Part shown: positions 1-9,448 of the stretch, one piece after another
How the letters are laid out: each line of letters opens with the position of its first letter
Numbering within the stretch: position 1 is the stretch's first letter
Notes under the pieces: generated by a model
What the model was told of the DNA's origin: nothing
Seen by the model: only the letters and a program-made list of their open reading frames with translations
Databases searched by the model: none
Program-made: the position numbers and the translations under genes
Origin: an uncultured Caulobacter sp.
Lineage (GTDB): Bacteria > Pseudomonadota > Alphaproteobacteria > Caulobacterales > Caulobacteraceae
Direction: 5' to 3'
DNA: 64,000 bases
NCBI GenBank assembly: GCA_913776195.1
Contig: CAJYMH010000031.1
Location: 310,001-374,000, forward strand

Positions 1-286
1 CGTGGCCCGCCGGGACCAGGGTGATCTCCACCCCGTTGCGGGTGACGGTCTGCCCGTAGGCGATGGGCTCCACCGTGTGGGCGAAGTCCTGCCCGTACCG
101 TTCTCCCATGATCGCCAGGGTCTCCGGCGTCGCCGCCGCCACATGATGGCCGGACCGCGCGTGATCCGAATGGCCATGGGTGATCACCGCCCGGTCCACC
201 GGCCGCACGGGGTCGATGTAGAAATCGCCGGGCGGGCAGTAGAGTCCGTCGGGTTTTGGACAGAGAAGGCTTTCGGGTTTCAGCAC
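1..286 (-). CDS. Ligase-associated DNA exonuclease, metallo-beta-lactamase fold (partial)
   Basis: Reading the minus strand gives 95 codons that run off the left edge of the window. The visible part has the metal-binding signature HGHSDH at residues 37-42 and an early DGLYCPPGDFYIDP block. That combination is typical of the metallo-beta-lactamase-fold exonucleases encoded next to ATP-dependent DNA ligases. Only the N-terminal third or less is present, so the remaining metal ligands cannot be checked. No in-frame ATG is seen; the start is taken as GTG at 286, but an upstream non-ATG start is possible. The gene is divergent from the thioesterase gene at 325, leaving a 38 bp gap. The family assignment rests on these two blocks and on fold knowledge. 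The partner ligase gene, if present, lies outside the window. Confidence 0.72.
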   Translation of the reverse strand, partial: MLKPESLLCPKPDGLYCPPGDFYIDPVRPVDRAVITHGHSDHARSGHHVAAATPETLAIMGERYGQDFAHTVEPIAYGQTVTRNGVEITLVPAGH

Positions 287-324
287 GGTCTGGATATGAG
301 CCTTTCGGGCGCTATAAGCCTAGT

Positions 325-804
325 ATGAGCGACGACCTCGAACGGTTCCGAAACCTAGCCCTCGGCATGAACAAGGGCAGCCCCCAGGCGGCGGCTCTCG
401 GGCTTGAGACCCTGTCCATCGACCCCGGCGGCGCGGTGCTGAAAGTTCCCTATCGCGAGGAGCTGGTCGGCGACCCCGAGACCGGCGTCATCGCCGGCGG
501 CGTGGTCACCACCCTGTTGGATCACGCCTGCGGTCAGGCGGTTCATGCGGCCATGGAGACCTGGACCTCGATCGCCACCCTCGACCTGCGCATCGACTAC
601 ATGCGTCCGGCGGTGGCGGGGAAGGACGTCCTGGCCCGCGCCCATTGCTACAAGCTCACCCGCTCCGTCGCATTCGTCCGCGCCGTGGCCTACGACGTCG
701 ATCCTGAGGATCCGGTCGCCGCCGCCCAGGCCGCCTTCATGCTGGACTCCAGCGCGGGCCGGAAGGCGGGAGCCAATCTCAAGCCGCCCCGGAGCGACCG
801 ATGA
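325..804 (+). CDS. PaaI-type hotdog thioesterase (first of two)
   Basis: A 159-residue single-domain hotdog protein of the PaaI/4-hydroxybenzoyl-CoA thioesterase type, which hydrolyse acyl- or aryl-CoA thioesters in the cytoplasm. The signature is the helix-start segment around residues 57-70 (AGGVVTTLLDHACG), which carries the catalytic-helix Asp of this family. The length is usual. The start at 325 (MSDDLERF) is preferred to an in-frame upstream start at 256, because the upstream part overlaps the divergent exonuclease gene and looks non-coding. It overlaps the next thioesterase by 4 bp (ATGA), so the two are probably translated together and may form a mixed pair. The actual acyl-CoA substrate cannot be told from the sequence. 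Confidence 0.85.
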   Translation: MSDDLERFRNLALGMNKGSPQAAALGLETLSIDPGGAVLKVPYREELVGDPETGVIAGGVVTTLLDHACGQAVHAAMETWTSIATLDLRIDYMRPAVAGKDVLARAHCYKLTRSVAFVRAVAYDVDPEDPVAAAQAAFMLDSSAGRKAGANLKPPRSDR

Positions 805-1223
805 CCGAGGAAAGCGACCGTCTGGCGGCCGTGCTCGGCCGAATCCCCTATGTCAAATTCCTCGGCCTGCGGGCTGAACTGGCCGGCGACGAGATGACCG
901 TCATCATGCCGGCCTCGCCGCATCTGATCGGCAATCCCATGCTGCCCGCCCTGCATGGCGGGGTGTTGGGGGCGATGATGGAGGTGACCGCCATCGCCCA
1001 GTTGATGGTCGCTCAGCCCCTGGTCAGCCAGCCCAAGACCATCGACGTGTCGATCGAGTACCTGCGCTCCGGCCGGCCGCTGACAACCTACGCCCGGGCC
1101 AGGCTGAACAAGGTCGGCCGCCGCATCGCCAACGTTCATGTGGAGGCGTGGCAGGAACAGCGCTCGGCGCCGATCGCCGCGCTGCGCGGCCACTTTCTTG
1201 TCCAGCCGGAGGTGGAGGAGTAG
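801..1223 (+). CDS. PaaI-type hotdog thioesterase (second of two)
   Basis: A 140-residue hotdog-fold protein. The family hallmark is the segment near residues 50-65 (PALHGGVLGAMMEV), where the HGG leads into the central helix, followed by the SIEYLRSGRP strand. It overlaps the preceding thioesterase gene by 4 bp. The pair differs clearly in sequence, so this is not a recent duplication. Known members hydrolyse acyl-CoA esters, often as tetramers; two adjacent, translationally coupled copies suggest a hetero-oligomer or a shared pathway, but that is inference. It is separated by 90 bp from the peptidase gene downstream, which has its own good ribosome-binding site. Confidence 0.85.
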   Translation: MTEESDRLAAVLGRIPYVKFLGLRAELAGDEMTVIMPASPHLIGNPMLPALHGGVLGAMMEVTAIAQLMVAQPLVSQPKTIDVSIEYLRSGRPLTTYARARLNKVGRRIANVHVEAWQEQRSAPIAALRGHFLVQPEVEE

Positions 1224-1313
1224 GCGCACATCCTGCGGCTTGGCCGCACGATGCGCCTTGCAACCGCCGCGGAACGGTCGCCACATCCGTCTCAACAAGG
1301 AGACGGAAACGCC

Positions 1314-2837
<1,524 letters not shown>

Positions 2838-2851
2838 TCGGAGGAAGCGCC

Positions 2852-3394
2852 ATGAAGCCGATCTTCTTCGCCTTGGCGGCTTCGACCGCTCTCGTCGCCA
2901 GCGCTCAAGCCGCGGTGGTCGATGCCCAGCCGAACGGCTTCAAGGTCGCCGGGAGCGCCCAGGTCGCGGCGCCCCGGCATAAGGTCTGGGCCGCGCTGTC
3001 CACGCCCGGCCAGTGGTGGAGCAGCGATCACAGCTGGTTCGGCAAAGCCTCGAACCTGACCCTCGACCTGAAGCCGGGGGGCTGCTTCTGCGAGGTCGCG
3101 CCGCAGGGCGGGGCCCTCCATATGCTGGTCAGCTATGTGAAGCCGGGCGAGGAGTTGCGACTGTGGGGTTCGCTCGGGCCGTTTCAGACCCTGGGCGCCG
3201 GCGGCGGCATGACGATCATCCTGGAGCCTTCGGTCCAGGGCACGAAGCTGAGTTGGGCCTACACCGTGGGCGGCTACATGCCGGGCGGTCTCGACAAGCT
3301 GGCCCCGGCGGTGGACGGCGTCCTGGCCGAGCAGTTCGGGCGTCTCGGGCGCTATGCGGAGACGGGATCTACCGAGCCCGCCAAGGCGCGCTAA
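2852..3394 (+). CDS. Secreted SRPBCC/START-like domain protein
   Basis: A 180-residue protein with a clear signal peptide (cleavage after about residue 20, SAQA-A), followed by a domain that resembles the SRPBCC/AHSA1 ligand-binding fold: an early VAAPRHKVWAALSTPGQWW segment with the usual Val-Trp helix, then alternating strands and a C-terminal amphipathic helix ending in LGRYAE. Members of this superfamily bind hydrophobic ligands; export of such a domain is less usual than a cytoplasmic location. A GGAGGAA ribosome-binding site precedes the ATG. It lies 14 bp after the peptidase gene and is probably cotranscribed with it. The ligand cannot be inferred. Confidence 0.7.
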   Translation: MKPIFFALAASTALVASAQAAVVDAQPNGFKVAGSAQVAAPRHKVWAALSTPGQWWSSDHSWFGKASNLTLDLKPGGCFCEVAPQGGALHMLVSYVKPGEELRLWGSLGPFQTLGAGGGMTIILEPSVQGTKLSWAYTVGGYMPGGLDKLAPAVDGVLAEQFGRLGRYAETGSTEPAKAR

Positions 3395-3484
3395 TCCCTT
3401 ACAAAGCAGTCACTTTCTTAAATCGAGGTCATGACGCAGCCTTAACGGGACTTCGCCCGAGGTGCGGCCTATTCACTCAGTCAC

Positions 3485-3500
3485 CGGCGCAGCGGCGCCG
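3485..3500 (+). promoter_or_regulatory. Small hairpin in the leader of the micropeptide genes
   Basis: CGGCGC, four unpaired bases, then GCGCCG form a perfect 6-bp stem 26 bp before the first micropeptide ATG. It could shape the 5' leader or simply reflect GC content. The 130 bp before it contain no other gene; a promoter probably lies there but none can be named by eye. Confidence 0.3.
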
Positions 3501-3526
3501 CCAACCAAGACTGAAGGAATACAGAA

Positions 3527-3613
3527 ATGACCGCCCAAGTGAACAACACCGCCCTGCTCGCCACGCTCGCCCTGGCCATGCTTCCCCTCTTCGTCTTCGT
3601 GCAAGCTCTCTAA
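3527..3613 (+). CDS. Hydrophobic micropeptide, copy 1
   Basis: A 28-codon reading frame starting MTAQVNNTALLA and ending FVFVQAL, almost wholly hydrophobic after residue 8 and able to span a membrane once. An AAGGAATAC ribosome-binding region stands 6 bp before the ATG. Thirty-one bases downstream a second frame encodes a 29-residue peptide with the same VNNTALLA core, the same Leu/Ala-rich middle and the same FVQA end, and the identical AAGGAATAC element. Conservation of both peptide and ribosome-binding site across two tandem copies is the evidence that these are genes. I do not recognise the family. A single-pass membrane regulator or a subunit of a larger complex is possible; a small toxin is an alternative, but no antitoxin is seen. 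Confidence 0.68.
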   Translation: MTAQVNNTALLATLALAMLPLFVFVQAL

Positions 3614-3644
3614 GGCTTCACCAACTCATTCAAGGAATACGACG

Positions 3645-3734
3645 ATGTTCGCATCCGTGAACAACACCGCGCTTCTCGCCAGCCTGGCCCTGGCGGTTCT
3701 GCCGATCGCCATGTTCGTGCAGGCGGCGCTGTAA
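3645..3734 (+). CDS. Hydrophobic micropeptide, copy 2
   Basis: A 29-codon frame starting MFASVNNTALLASLAL and ending MFVQAAL. It matches the peptide encoded just upstream through the VNNTALLA core and the FVQA tail, with conservative changes between them, so the two are paralogues that have both kept their reading frames. Its ribosome-binding region, AAGGAATAC, is repeated exactly from copy 1, at 6 bp from the ATG. It is followed within about 10 bp by a GC-rich hairpin and TTT, so the two micropeptides probably form a short transcript of their own. Predicted to be a single transmembrane helix with the N-terminus polar. Function unknown. Confidence 0.7.
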   Translation: MFASVNNTALLASLALAVLPIAMFVQAAL

Positions 3735-3743
3735 GACCCCGCC

Positions 3744-3774
3744 GAGGGGGCGGCCAAGCCCCCTTTCCGCCCCC
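3744..3774 (+). terminator. Probable terminator after the micropeptide genes
   Basis: GGGGGCGG (3746-3753) can pair with CCGCCCCC (3767-3774), and AGGGGG (3745-3750) can alternatively pair with CCCCCT (3759-3764) followed by TTT. The two foldings exclude each other. Either would give a GC-rich stem just after the second micropeptide stop; the U-tract is weak. Confidence 0.45.
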
Positions 3775-3828
3775 GCCGTTAGGGGCTACGACCGCGCCGG
3801 ATACGGCTTCCTGAACAAGGCGCGCGGA

Positions 3829-4575
3829 ATGTTGCTTCACCAGTCGACTTGGCCCGAAATCGAGGCCTTCCTGACCCGGTCCAAGACCGTGGTCGTCCCG
3901 ATCGGCTCCAACGAGCAGCATGGCCCCACGGGCCTCCTGGGCACCGACTGGATGTGCCCCGAAATCATCGCTGTCGAAGCCCAGAAGACCGCCGACATCC
4001 TGGTGGCGCCGACCTTCAACATCGGCATGGCCCAGCATCACCTGGCCTTCCCAGGCACCATCTCCCTGCGACCCTCGACCTTCATGGCGGCCATCGGCGA
4101 CTGGGTGCGCTCCCTGGCCGGTCACGGCTTCGAGCGGATCTATTTCCTGAACGGCCACGGCGGCAACGTCGCCACCATCGAGGCGGCCTTCTCGGAAATC
4201 TACGCCGACTATAGTTTCACCGGCCGCAAAGCTGGCTTCGCCTGCAAGCTGAAGAACTGGTGGGACCTGCCGGGCGTCCACGCTCTGGCCAATCGGCAAT
4301 TCCCCACGGGTCATGGCAGCCACGCCACGCCGTCCGAGATCGCGGTGACCCAGTGGGCCTATCCTCACGCCATCAAGTCCGCCGACTACGCGCCGAAGAT
4401 CGCGCCCACGGGCCCGATCCGCGAGGCCCTGGATTTCCGCGCCCGCTACAAGGATGGCCGCATGGGGTCCGACCCTGCGCTGGCGACGCCGGAAAAGGGC
4501 GGTGAGCTGGTCGATCTGTCGGCGAAGGGGCTGGTCGCCGACCTGGCGGAGTTCTCGGCCGAGGTCGCGCCCTAG
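3829..4575 (+). CDS. Creatininase-family amidohydrolase
   Basis: A 248-residue protein of the creatininase family, metal-dependent amidohydrolases that include creatininase, mycofactocin MftE and formamide hydrolases in riboflavin/F420 pathways. The metal-binding motifs are all present: GSNEQHG with Glu29 and His31, Asp40 in GTDW, and NGHGGN at residues 108-113. The length is typical. It starts at ATG 3829 and stands alone on the plus strand, followed by genes on the other strand. There is no mycofactocin or creatine-degradation gene nearby, so the substrate stays open; a C-N hydrolase of a small cyclic or linear amide is the safest reading. Confidence 0.85.
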   Translation: MLLHQSTWPEIEAFLTRSKTVVVPIGSNEQHGPTGLLGTDWMCPEIIAVEAQKTADILVAPTFNIGMAQHHLAFPGTISLRPSTFMAAIGDWVRSLAGHGFERIYFLNGHGGNVATIEAAFSEIYADYSFTGRKAGFACKLKNWWDLPGVHALANRQFPTGHGSHATPSEIAVTQWAYPHAIKSADYAPKIAPTGPIREALDFRARYKDGRMGSDPALATPEKGGELVDLSAKGLVADLAEFSAEVAP

Positions 4576-4586
4576 CGCGGACTTCG

Positions 4587-4853
4587 CTACTGGCGGGCGG
4601 CTTCCGTCAGCATGTCCTCGGCCAGGGCCTCATAGAACTGGCCAAGGGCGGGATCATGTTTCGCGCCGTCGCGCGACGGCGTGGCTGAGACCACGGCGCG
4701 GGTCCGCGGGTCATAGCGCACGATGACCTCTTCCCCGCTTTGGATCTGCAGAACGCCTGGGCTCAGGATGCGGCCGCGGTTGCCCCACTCGTCGACCAAC
4801 GCCCCGGTCCATGTCCGGCGGAACTTGTATCGCTGGCGAGGCTGAGCGGTCAT
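4587..4853 (-). CDS. Small conserved-looking hypothetical protein
   Basis: An 88-residue protein beginning MTAQPRQRYKFRRTW, with a basic N-terminus, a strand-rich middle (GRILSPGVLQIQSGEEVIVRYD) and an acidic C-terminal helix. I do not recognise the family. The start at 4853 has a GGAAG element 4 bp upstream; an in-frame ATG at 4901 would add 16 residues but has no ribosome-binding site. No signal peptide or membrane segment. It converges with the creatininase-family gene, with 11 bp between stops. Codon use looks like its neighbours, which is the main reason for calling it coding. Confidence 0.55.
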   Translation of the reverse strand: MTAQPRQRYKFRRTWTGALVDEWGNRGRILSPGVLQIQSGEEVIVRYDPRTRAVVSATPSRDGAKHDPALGQFYEALAEDMLTEAARQ

Positions 4854-4937
4854 TTTGCTTCCCGAAAGTCGCCGCCCGTCATCGAGGCGACGATCCTTCA
4901 TCCAACAAGAGTGTGACCAAAGCGCTAGCTCGTCGCT

Positions 4938-5312
4938 CTAGGCTGTGACGATCCAGCCGTCCTCGACGACCACGGGCCAGGGCGTCAGGCTATCGCCGGC
5001 GCATGGGCCGACGGTGCAGAACCCATCCTCGGGCCGGAACAGCGCCCCGTGCCCGGCGCACAGCAGTGAGTTTCCGTCCCGCGTCAGGTAGCGGTCCATC
5101 ATCGCCAGCGGCCAGCCGGCGTGCGGGCAGGAGTCCACATAGCCGACCAGCGTCCCCGCTCGCCGGACCACGAAGCCGGCGAACATCGCCTCGTCGGTGC
5201 GGAAGCGGAAACCCTTGGCCCCCGGCTCGGCCACCTCGTCGAGAGCGCAGAGCCGGGTTCCCGCTGGCGGTTGCGCCGGGTTCAGGCCGGCTTCCCGATG
5301 GCTACGCGCCAA
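4938..5312 (-). CDS. Rieske [2Fe-2S] ferredoxin-like protein
   Basis: A small (up to 124 residues) single-domain Rieske protein. The cluster ligands are Cys62-x-His64 in CPHAGWPL and Cys85-x2-His88 in CAGHGALF; the trailing GPCAG and WPV segments are usual for this fold. Such stand-alone domains carry electrons to dioxygenases or act as small cytoplasmic redox carriers; no oxygenase is encoded nearby. The start is uncertain: TTG at 5312 gives a 31-bp overlap with the preceding YciI gene, while CTG at 5285 would give the common 4-bp overlap and a protein nine residues shorter. Either way it is the third gene of a gpsA-YciI-Rieske run. Confidence 0.8.
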   Translation of the reverse strand: MARSHREAGLNPAQPPAGTRLCALDEVAEPGAKGFRFRTDEAMFAGFVVRRAGTLVGYVDSCPHAGWPLAMMDRYLTRDGNSLLCAGHGALFRPEDGFCTVGPCAGDSLTPWPVVVEDGWIVTA

Positions 5313-5572
5313 GGCAGGACTTCGATGGTGGCGAAGATGCCGGCCTTGGCGAAGGGATCGCCATCCACATAGGCTCGGGCGGAGGCCAGATCCTCGGCCT
5401 CGATCATCATCAGCGAACCGACCACGGTCTGGCCGTCCTCCGACAGCAGGGCGCCGGCGATGCGGAACACCTGCGGCAGGCTTTCCAGATACTCCAGATG
5501 CACAGGACGGGTGCTTTGGCGCAGTTCGCCTGTGCCCGGCTTGTCGGTGGCGCGCAGCATGAAATAGGCCAA
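5282..5572 (-). CDS. YciI-family protein
   Basis: A 96-residue protein of the YciI/YCII dimeric alpha-beta barrel family. It begins MAYFMLRATDKPG, continues with the RPVHLEYLESL segment containing the family's conserved His, and has the GDPFAKAGIF motif (Asp-Pro-Phe) near the C-terminus. Family members are small cytoplasmic proteins with mostly unknown roles, some resembling chlorodienelactone-type or peroxidase-related enzymes. The TTG start at 5572 gives the M-x-Y-F opening usual in the family; an ATG at 5560 is the alternative. The gene begins 3 bp after the gpsA stop, so it is probably cotranscribed with gpsA. Confidence 0.82.
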   Translation of the reverse strand: MAYFMLRATDKPGTGELRQSTRPVHLEYLESLPQVFRIAGALLSEDGQTVVGSLMMIEAEDLASARAYVDGDPFAKAGIFATIEVLPWRVAIGKPA

Positions 5573-5575
5573 GGC

Positions 5576-6568
5576 TCAGTCCTCTTCTGATTTCAAAGGC
5601 CGCGACAGCAGCCCTTCGATGGCGGCGTCCACGGCGATGCGGCCCGAAAGGATCGCGTCGACGGCGGCGCAGATGGGGGTCTCGACACCCAGCCTGTCGG
5701 CCAGGGCGGTGACGGCGGGGGCGGAGGCGACGCCTTCGGCCACCGACAGCCTGCCGGCTAGGGCCTCCTGCAGCGTCTTGCCGCCGCCCAGGGCCAGGCC
5801 GACGCTCATGTTGCGCGACTGCGGGCTGGAGCAGGTCAGGACCAGGTCGCCCAGGCCGCAGAGGCCCGCCACCGTGGTCGCCTCGCCGCCCAGGGCCGTG
5901 GCCAGACGGGTCAGCTCGGCGAAGCCGCGGGTGATGACGGCGGCGTGGGCGCTGCGGCCCAGGCCCCGGCCTTCGACGATGCCGCAGGCGATGGCCAGGA
6001 CGTTCTTCACCGCCCCGCCAGCCTCGGCCCCGATCATGTCGTCCGCCAGATAGGGGCGGAAGGTCGGGGTGGCGATGGCTTCCGCCAAGGCGCGGCCCAG
6101 GGTCTCATCCGGGCAGGCGAGCGTCACGGCGGTGGGCAGGCCGCGCGAAACCTCGCCGGCGAAGCTGGGGCCGGACAGCACGGCGGCGACCGCCTGCGGG
6201 ACGGTCTCGGCAAGCACTTCGGTCATCAGCTTGAGCGAGCCCTGCTCCACCCCCTTGGAGCACAGCAGGATCGGCAGATCCTCGCGGGCATGGGGCGAGA
6301 AGGCGGCCAGGGTGGCGCGCATGTGCTGGGCCGGCGGCACCGCCAGAATCAGGTCGCAGTCGGCCAGATCGGCGAAATCGCCCGTGGCGCGCACCGCCTC
6401 CTCCAGCTCCACGCCGGGCAGGAACAGGGCATTCTCGTGGGTTGCGTTGATCCCGTCGACCACCTCGGTCTCGCGGGCCTGCAGCACCACGTCCAGGCCC
6501 GCGCGAGCGCAGACCTGGGCCAGGGCCGTGCCCCAGGCGCCGCCGCCGATGACTCCGGCTTTCCTCAT
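5576..6568 (-). CDS. gpsA: NAD(P)H-dependent glycerol-3-phosphate dehydrogenase
   Basis: A 330-residue GpsA, which reduces dihydroxyacetone phosphate to sn-glycerol 3-phosphate for phospholipid synthesis in the cytoplasm. The N-terminal dinucleotide-binding loop GGGAWGT is at residues 8-14; the substrate domain carries LCSKG, LSGPSFA and the GAVKN segment with the catalytic Lys, then [11 protein letters not shown]. Length and motif order are normal for the family. It overlaps the upstream tsaD gene by 4 bp (ATGA). The tsaD-gpsA neighbourhood is common in alphaproteobacteria, as is the trailing YciI gene. Confidence 0.97.
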   Translation of the reverse strand: MRKAGVIGGGAWGTALAQVCARAGLDVVLQARETEVVDGINATHENALFLPGVELEEAVRATGDFADLADCDLILAVPPAQHMRATLAAFSPHAREDLPILLCSKGVEQGSLKLMTEVLAETVPQAVAAVLSGPSFAGEVSRGLPTAVTLACPDETLGRALAEAIATPTFRPYLADDMIGAEAGGAVKNVLAIACGIVEGRGLGRSAHAAVITRGFAELTRLATALGGEATTVAGLCGLGDLVLTCSSPQSRNMSVGLALGGGKTLQEALAGRLSVAEGVASAPAVTALADRLGVETPICAAVDAILSGRIAVDAAIEGLLSRPLKSEED

Positions 6569-7656
6569 GCTTTCGCGCCTTTTCTTCCGAAGACGTGGGT
6601 TGGGTTGGCCGCCGCGGCCGCCGCATCCAGCGGCCAGCGCGGGCGGGCGGGAGCGTCCATGCCGTCCTCAACGCCCAGGGCCAGCCTTTCGGCGCCGGCC
6701 AGGGCGATCATCGCGGCGTTGTCGGTGCAATAGGCCAGGGGCGGGGCGTCGAAGCTGAAGCCGTGCTTGTCCGCCGCCGCTTTCAGCGCCGCGCGCACGG
6801 CGCCGTTGGCCGCAACCCCGCCGGCGACCACGAAGCGCAGCGTTTCGCCGGCGTGGCGCGCCTTGTAGTCGGCCATGGCCCGGTCGGTGCGTTCCGACAG
6901 CTGGCGGGCGATGGCGGTCTGAACGGCCGCCGCCAGATCGGCGCGCTCTTGTTCGTTGGTCACGGTCTCCGCCAGCCGCGCGGCGGCGGTCTTCAGGCCG
7001 GAGAAGGAGAAATCGAACCCCGCCCGACCCAGCAGGGCGCGGGGCAGGGTGTAGCGGCTGGGGTCGCCCGAAGCCGCCAGCTTTTCCAGCGCCGGCCCGC
7101 CAGGATAGGGCAGGCCCAAGCTTTTCGCGATCTTGTCGAAGGCCTCGCCCGCCGCATCGTCGATCGTGGTGCCCAGGCGAGTGCAGGCGCCGACACCGGC
7201 CACCTCCAGAAGTTGGCAATGCCCGCCGCTGACCAGCAGCAGCAGAAACGGATAGGCGACCTCAGCCCCCAACCGGGCCGACACCGCGTGTCCTTCCAGA
7301 TGGTTCACCGCCGACAGGGGCAGGCCGCGCGCCAGGGCGACGGCCTTGCCGAACGCCAGGCCCACCATCACCCCGCCCACAAGGCCCGGGCCCGCCGTGG
7401 CGGCGACGCCGTCCAGATCCTCGAATCCCAGGCCCGAGGCGCGCATGGCCTCCGCCGCGATGGCGTCGATGCTCTCCACATGGGCGCGGGCGGCGATCTC
7501 GGGCACCACGCCGCCGAACGGAGCGTGTTTTTCGAACTGTGTGCCGATGATCGACGACAGCACTTCCACGCGCCCGTCGGCGTCGCGGCGCACGACCGCG
7601 GCGGCGGTTTCGTCGCACGAAGTCTCCAGGCCTAGAATGGTGAGGCTGGTCGTCAT
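6565..7656 (-). CDS. tsaD: tRNA N6-threonylcarbamoyladenosine transferase TsaD
   Basis: A 363-residue Kae1/TsaD protein that transfers the threonylcarbamoyl group to A37 of ANN-decoding tRNAs together with TsaB and TsaE. It opens [11 protein letters not shown], then has [12 protein letters not shown] and the iron-binding NHLEGH motif, the ATP-binding LVSGGH segment, and VVAGGVAAN near the C-terminus. The start at 7656 (MTTSLTILG) is chosen because the frame continues upstream without the family's sequence and into the divergent hemC promoter region. It is divergent from hemC with 81 bp between starts, and overlaps gpsA by 4 bp. Confidence 0.97.
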   Translation of the reverse strand: MTTSLTILGLETSCDETAAAVVRRDADGRVEVLSSIIGTQFEKHAPFGGVVPEIAARAHVESIDAIAAEAMRASGLGFEDLDGVAATAGPGLVGGVMVGLAFGKAVALARGLPLSAVNHLEGHAVSARLGAEVAYPFLLLLVSGGHCQLLEVAGVGACTRLGTTIDDAAGEAFDKIAKSLGLPYPGGPALEKLAASGDPSRYTLPRALLGRAGFDFSFSGLKTAAARLAETVTNEQERADLAAAVQTAIARQLSERTDRAMADYKARHAGETLRFVVAGGVAANGAVRAALKAAADKHGFSFDAPPLAYCTDNAAMIALAGAERLALGVEDGMDAPARPRWPLDAAAAAANPTHVFGRKGAKA

Positions 7657-7737
7657 CGGTTGCCGGGGAACCGGCGCTCCTGTAGCAGCGGCGTCATGGT
7701 CGCCTTCATATAGGCGTTTCGAGGTAGCTTCGTCCGC

Positions 7738-8700
7738 ATGGTCCGGCAACAGCCTTCCGTCGTCCGCATCGGCGCCCGTGGCTCCAAGCTTTCGCTCGCC
7801 CAGACCCGCACGATGCAGCTGCGCATCGCCGCCGCCCTCGGCGCGCCGCCCGAGGCGGCCGATGAAGTGGCTCCGATCACGGTCATCACCACCACGGGCG
7901 ATCGCGTGCAGGACCGCCGCCTGCTGGAGATCGGCGGCAAGGCGCTGTTCACCAAGGAGATCGAGGAAGCCCTTCTCGACGGCCGCATCGACTGCGCCGT
8001 TCACTCCATGAAGGACGTGCCCGCCGAACTGCCGCCCGGCCTGGTGGTCGCCGCCGTACCGCAGCGCGAGGACGTCCGCGACGCCTTCTGCAGCAAGATC
8101 GCCGCTCGGCTTGAAGACCTGCCGCAGGGCGCGGTGCTCGGCACCGCCAGCCTGCGTCGTCAGGCGCAGAGCCTGAATCGCCGTCCCGATCTCAAGATCG
8201 TCATGCTCCGCGGCAATGTGGATACGCGTCTGGCCAAGCTGGAGGCCGGCGAGGCCGACGCCATCCTGCTGGCCCAGTCGGGCCTCAACCGCCTGGGCCT
8301 GGGCGGCGTGCCCGCCAGCCAGATCGACCCGTTCGAGGCGCCGGTCGCGCCGGGGCAGGGCGCTCTGGCGATCCAGACCCGCACCGAGGACTTCAACGCG
8401 CCTTGGCTGGCGCCCCTGCGCTGTCCGGAGACGGCTCTCGCCGTGGCGGCCGAACGCGGGGCGCTGTTCGCGCTCGAAGGCTCCTGCCGCACGGCCGTCG
8501 GCGCTTATGCCCGCATCGACGGGCAGCGACTTGATCTTGTGGTGGAGGCCCTGACGCCGGACGGGACGCGTCGATTCCGCCGCGAAGGCGCGGTGGTGCT
8601 CCCCGCGGAGGGCGGCGAACGCGTCGCCGTCGAGCTGGGTCTTGAGCTCGGCGGCGCTGTCAGGGCGGAGGGCGGCGACGCCCTGATCTGGACCATCTGA
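7738..8700 (+). CDS. hemC: Porphobilinogen deaminase (hydroxymethylbilane synthase)
   Basis: A 320-residue HemC that joins four porphobilinogen units into hydroxymethylbilane in the cytoplasm. The sequence has [13 protein letters not shown] at the N-terminus, [14 protein letters not shown] with the catalytic Asp, [10 protein letters not shown], the [10 protein letters not shown] segment and [11 protein letters not shown] with Cys250, the attachment residue for the dipyrromethane cofactor. It is followed after 2 bp by hemD, the next pathway step, then by two membrane-linked genes (Mic60-like and hemY). The order matches the usual alphaproteobacterial arrangement. Confidence 0.98.
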   Translation: MVRQQPSVVRIGARGSKLSLAQTRTMQLRIAAALGAPPEAADEVAPITVITTTGDRVQDRRLLEIGGKALFTKEIEEALLDGRIDCAVHSMKDVPAELPPGLVVAAVPQREDVRDAFCSKIAARLEDLPQGAVLGTASLRRQAQSLNRRPDLKIVMLRGNVDTRLAKLEAGEADAILLAQSGLNRLGLGGVPASQIDPFEAPVAPGQGALAIQTRTEDFNAPWLAPLRCPETALAVAAERGALFALEGSCRTAVGAYARIDGQRLDLVVEALTPDGTRRFRREGAVVLPAEGGERVAVELGLELGGAVRAEGGDALIWTI

Positions 8701-8702
8701 TC

Positions 8703-9416
8703 GTGGGCGCCGGGCGCAGCATCTGGATCACCCGGGCGCAGCCGGGCGCAGACGCCACCGCCGCCCGCCTTCGCGAGATGGGTCATAAACCCATCCTCAG
8801 CCCGCTGCTGTCCGTGCGCAACCTCGCGCCCGCCATTAATCTCGACGGTGTCGGGGCGCTCGCTTTCAGCAGCGCCAACGGCGTACGCGCCTTCGCCTCG
8901 CTATCTTCGGAGCGATCCCTGCGCGCCTTCGCCGTCGGCGCCGCTACGGCCGAGGCGGCCAAGGCCGCCGGCTTCACCCGTGTCCTGTCCGCCGATGGCG
9001 ACGTCGAGGCGCTGGCCGCCGCCATCGCCGCGCGCGGACGAGAGCTGGACGGAAGTCTCCTGCACGCCGCCTCGGCCCAGCCGGCGGGTGATCTGGTGGG
9101 CGCCCTGGCCTTGGCGGGAGTCTCCGCTCGGGCGGTCGCGGTCTATGAGACCGTGGTGGAGAAACCCGACAAAGCGTTCCTGGACGGACTGGGCGAGATC
9201 GACCTAGCCCTGGTCCATTCACCCCGCGCCGGCAAAGCCCTGGCCCAGATCCTTGGGCGGCAGGCCGCGCCGCGTCTTCGCGCCCTGTGCATCTCGCGCG
9301 CCGCCGCGGCGCCGTTGAAGGCGCCACAGGGCAAGGGCAAACTGGGCGGCTTCGCTTTTGCCCCGTTTCCCATCGAGACCGCCCTGCTTAATCTTATAGA
9401 CAGGCAACCGGACTAG
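8703..9416 (+). CDS. hemD: Uroporphyrinogen-III synthase
   Basis: A 237-residue HemD, which cyclises hydroxymethylbilane to uroporphyrinogen III. HemD proteins are poorly conserved; the evidence is the opening [17 protein letters not shown], the [11 protein letters not shown] motif, [21 protein letters not shown] and the [11 protein letters not shown] segment, which together follow the two-domain pattern, plus the position 2 bp after hemC. The start is GTG at 8703. An unusually short gap suggests coupled translation with hemC. Confidence 0.92.
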   Translation: MGAGRSIWITRAQPGADATAARLREMGHKPILSPLLSVRNLAPAINLDGVGALAFSSANGVRAFASLSSERSLRAFAVGAATAEAAKAAGFTRVLSADGDVEALAAAIAARGRELDGSLLHAASAQPAGDLVGALALAGVSARAVAVYETVVEKPDKAFLDGLGEIDLALVHSPRAGKALAQILGRQAAPRLRALCISRAAAAPLKAPQGKGKLGGFAFAPFPIETALLNLIDRQPD

Positions 9417-9448
9417 GCTGGTCGCCTCACAACTGCTGCGGCCCCGTC

